14,935 bases of DNA from an uncultured Clostridia bacterium (lineage in GTDB: Bacteria; Bacillota; Clostridia; Oscillospirales; Ruminococcaceae), in NCBI GenBank assembly GCA_947175655.1, contig CAMWNQ010000022.1, positions 1 to 14,935 on the forward strand. The letters run 5' to 3'. The translations under genes were made by a program, and so were the position numbers. The notes below the pieces were generated by a model. It saw only the letters and a list, made by a program, of their open reading frames with translations. It had not been told where the DNA came from and searched no databases. Positions 13,402 through 14,935 of this stretch are shown here, piece after piece; position 1 is the first letter of the stretch, and every line of letters begins with the position of its first letter.

Positions 13402-14847
13402 ATGGAAAAAGGAAAAATAAGAAAATTTGATACAAAAATACAGTATCATAAATACAAGGTTTTGAAGGAAGTTGCGAAAGAAGCTTGGAATGGTACTCTT
13501 GCAGAAAATGCAATAGAAATTCCCGAAAGAATAGTTCCGCACGGTGCAAAACCTACTATGAGATGTTGTGTTTATAAAGAAAGAGCTATACTTCAGAAGC
13601 GTGTAAAAATTGCAATGGGCGGAAAAAAGGAACTTCCGAACGTTATTGAAGTAATAAAAATAGCGTGTGATGAATGTCCGATGGGCGGATATGAAGTAAC
13701 TAATGCCTGCCGTGGTTGTATGGCTCACAGATGTGAAGATGCCTGCCGTATGGGAGCAATTACATTTGACAACAATCACGTTGCTCATATTGACAAATCA
13801 AAATGTGTTGAATGCGGAGCTTGTTCAAAAGTATGCCCTTACAACGCTATAAGCGACCATAAAAGACCTTGTAAGAATGCATGCAAGGTAGATGCCATTT
13901 CAATTACAGATGATTACACTGCCTGCATTGACTATTCAAAATGCATATCCTGTGGTGCTTGTGTATATCAGTGTCCATTTGGTGCGATTATGGATAAATC
14001 ATATATAGTTGAAGCTATAGATATACTGAAAGACGGTGTGATAAATAACAAAAAAGTATTTGCTGTAGTAGCACCGGCTATTTCAAGTCAGTTTACGTAT
14101 GCAAAATTAGGTCAGGTAATAAAAGGCATTAAAAATCTTGGATTTTCAGATGTTGTTGAGGCAGCTCTTGGTGCAGATATGGTAGCTTATGATGAATCAA
14201 AAGAACTTGCAGAAAGAGAGTTCCTGACAAGTTCCTGCTGTCCAGCATTTGTTGACTATATACACAAACAGTTCCCAAATCTTGTTGAACATATTTCTGA
14301 TAATCTTTCACCTGCTGCTAAGATTTCAAAGTACATAAAAGAAAACAATCCAGATTCAAAAGTAATATTTATAGGCCCTTGTACAGCAAAGAAAATGGAA
14401 TATAAAAAAGAAGAACTTAAAAAATATATTGACTCTGTAATTACTTTTGAAGAACTTCAGGCACTTTTTGATAGTCGTGGAGTTGATATTACCCAGCTTG
14501 AAGAAGAAGACCTCAGCGGAGCATCTTATTTCGGAAGAATTTTTGCAAGAAGCGGGGGAGTTTCAGATGCTATAAGTCAGGCTATAAAGGAACAGGGACT
14601 GACGAATTTTAATTTTAAACCTGTAACCTGCAATGGCATTGAAGAATGTCGTATAGCACTTCTTAAAGCCAGCAAAAACAGAAAGATTCTTGATGGTAAT
14701 TTCATTGAAGGTATGGCTTGCAGTGGAGGTTGTATAGGCGGTGCAGGCTGTCTTACCCACGGAGCAAAGAGCAAAGTTGATGTTGATAAATATGGAAAAC
14801 AGGCTATGGATAAAACCATAAGCGATTCAATAAATTCACTTAAATAA
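13402..14847 (+). CDS. monomeric [FeFe] hydrogenase, group B-like
   Basis: This 481-residue enzyme probably uses reduced ferredoxin to make H2, or works in reverse or as a sensor. The N-terminal half has several cysteine clusters: CRGCMAHRCEDAC, CVECGACSKVCP, CKNAC and CISCGACVYQCP, enough for three or more [4Fe-4S] clusters. The C-terminal half has all three H-cluster signatures: SSCCPAF (Cys279, Cys280), GPCTAKK (Cys327) and ACSGGCIGGAGC (Cys440, Cys444). Canonical group A enzymes have TSCCPxW, PCxxKxxE and ExMACxxGCxxGGGxP, and the departures here match the group B type. The tandem cysteines of the first motif, including the proton-transfer cysteine, are kept, so catalysis is plausible. 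The start at 13402 follows AAGGTGG (13388-13394). An in-frame TTG at 13363 overlapping rex is rejected. No HydE, HydF or HydG maturase is in the window. Confidence 0.9.
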   Translation: MEKGKIRKFDTKIQYHKYKVLKEVAKEAWNGTLAENAIEIPERIVPHGAKPTMRCCVYKERAILQKRVKIAMGGKKELPNVIEVIKIACDECPMGGYEVTNACRGCMAHRCEDACRMGAITFDNNHVAHIDKSKCVECGACSKVCPYNAISDHKRPCKNACKVDAISITDDYTACIDYSKCISCGACVYQCPFGAIMDKSYIVEAIDILKDGVINNKKVFAVVAPAISSQFTYAKLGQVIKGIKNLGFSDVVEAALGADMVAYDESKELAEREFLTSSCCPAFVDYIHKQFPNLVEHISDNLSPAAKISKYIKENNPDSKVIFIGPCTAKKMEYKKEELKKYIDSVITFEELQALFDSRGVDITQLEEEDLSGASYFGRIFARSGGVSDAISQAIKEQGLTNFNFKPVTCNGIEECRIALLKASKNRKILDGNFIEGMACSGGCIGGAGCLTHGAKSKVDVDKYGKQAMDKTISDSINSLK

Positions 14848-14848
14848 A

Positions 14849-14875
14849 AAAATCCCCCTTTAAAAGGGGGATTTT
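14849..14875 (+). terminator. intrinsic terminator after the hydrogenase gene
   Basis: The near-perfect palindrome AAAATCCCCC-TTTAAAA-GGGGGATTTT ends in a T-run and starts two bases after the stop codon. Because it has an A-run on one side and a T-run on the other, it could act in both directions. It closes the rex-hydrogenase unit. Confidence 0.92.
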
Positions 14876-14903
14876 ATATGAATAATAGGAGGAAAAAATA
14901 AAA

Positions 14904-14935
14904 ATGAGAAAATATCTTGAAAAATACCTTATATA
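14904..14935 (+). CDS. start of an unidentified gene, cut by the window end
   Basis: An ATG at 14904 is preceded by a perfect AGGAGG (14887-14892). Eleven codons are visible, beginning MRKYLEKYL, with no stop before the edge. The sequence is too short to assign. It lies only about 28 bases after the hydrogenase terminator, so either some readthrough drives it or the promoter is compressed into that gap. Confidence 0.6.
   Translation, partial: MRKYLEKYLI

Overview
The window reads as chromosomal DNA from an AT-rich anaerobic Bacillota, most likely a clostridial fermenter of the Ruminococcus/Oscillospiraceae type. The basis is codon choice, strong AGGAGG-type ribosome binding sites, a Rex regulator, a group B-like [FeFe] hydrogenase and cytoplasmic Hdr/Flx redox proteins. 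The genus is a guess. Every supported gene lies on the + strand. I see no tRNA, rRNA, CRISPR array, transposase or phage gene.

Region 1 (148-11247) is one tightly packed run of eleven genes that ends in a clear intrinsic terminator (11265-11309). In order: an NAD-dependent malate dehydrogenase built on a lactate dehydrogenase scaffold, class II fumarase, HdrB, HdrC, HdrA, an MvhD/FlxD-like [2Fe-2S] protein, two multi-[4Fe-4S] proteins (FlxC- and FlxB-like), an FAD/NAD(H)-binding FlxA-like subunit, a fumarate reductase iron-sulfur subunit (TfrB-like) and a fumarate reductase flavoprotein (TfrA-like). Together these encode the reductive arm oxaloacetate -> malate -> fumarate -> succinate, directly joined to a complete FlxABCD-HdrABC electron-bifurcation module. 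No membrane anchor for the fumarate reductase is present.

Region 2 (11384-12616) is a short AspT/SucE-family carrier, a plausible dicarboxylate (succinate) exporter. Region 3 (12617-14875) begins with a 77-bp imperfect inverted repeat that overlaps a likely promoter, followed by rex, a monomeric [FeFe] hydrogenase and a strong terminator. Region 4 (14904-end) is the first eleven codons of another gene.

Working model (inference): NADH enters at FlxA. HdrA splits the electron pairs, sending one branch to ferredoxin and the other to the high-potential acceptor fumarate, through HdrBC and TfrAB or through a thiol/disulfide carrier. The neighbouring hydrogenase can discharge reduced ferredoxin as H2, Rex senses NADH/NAD+, and the carrier removes succinate. 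The locus would then be a soluble, NADH-dependent, ferredoxin-reducing fumarate reductase system, an alternative to membrane-bound quinol:fumarate reductase.
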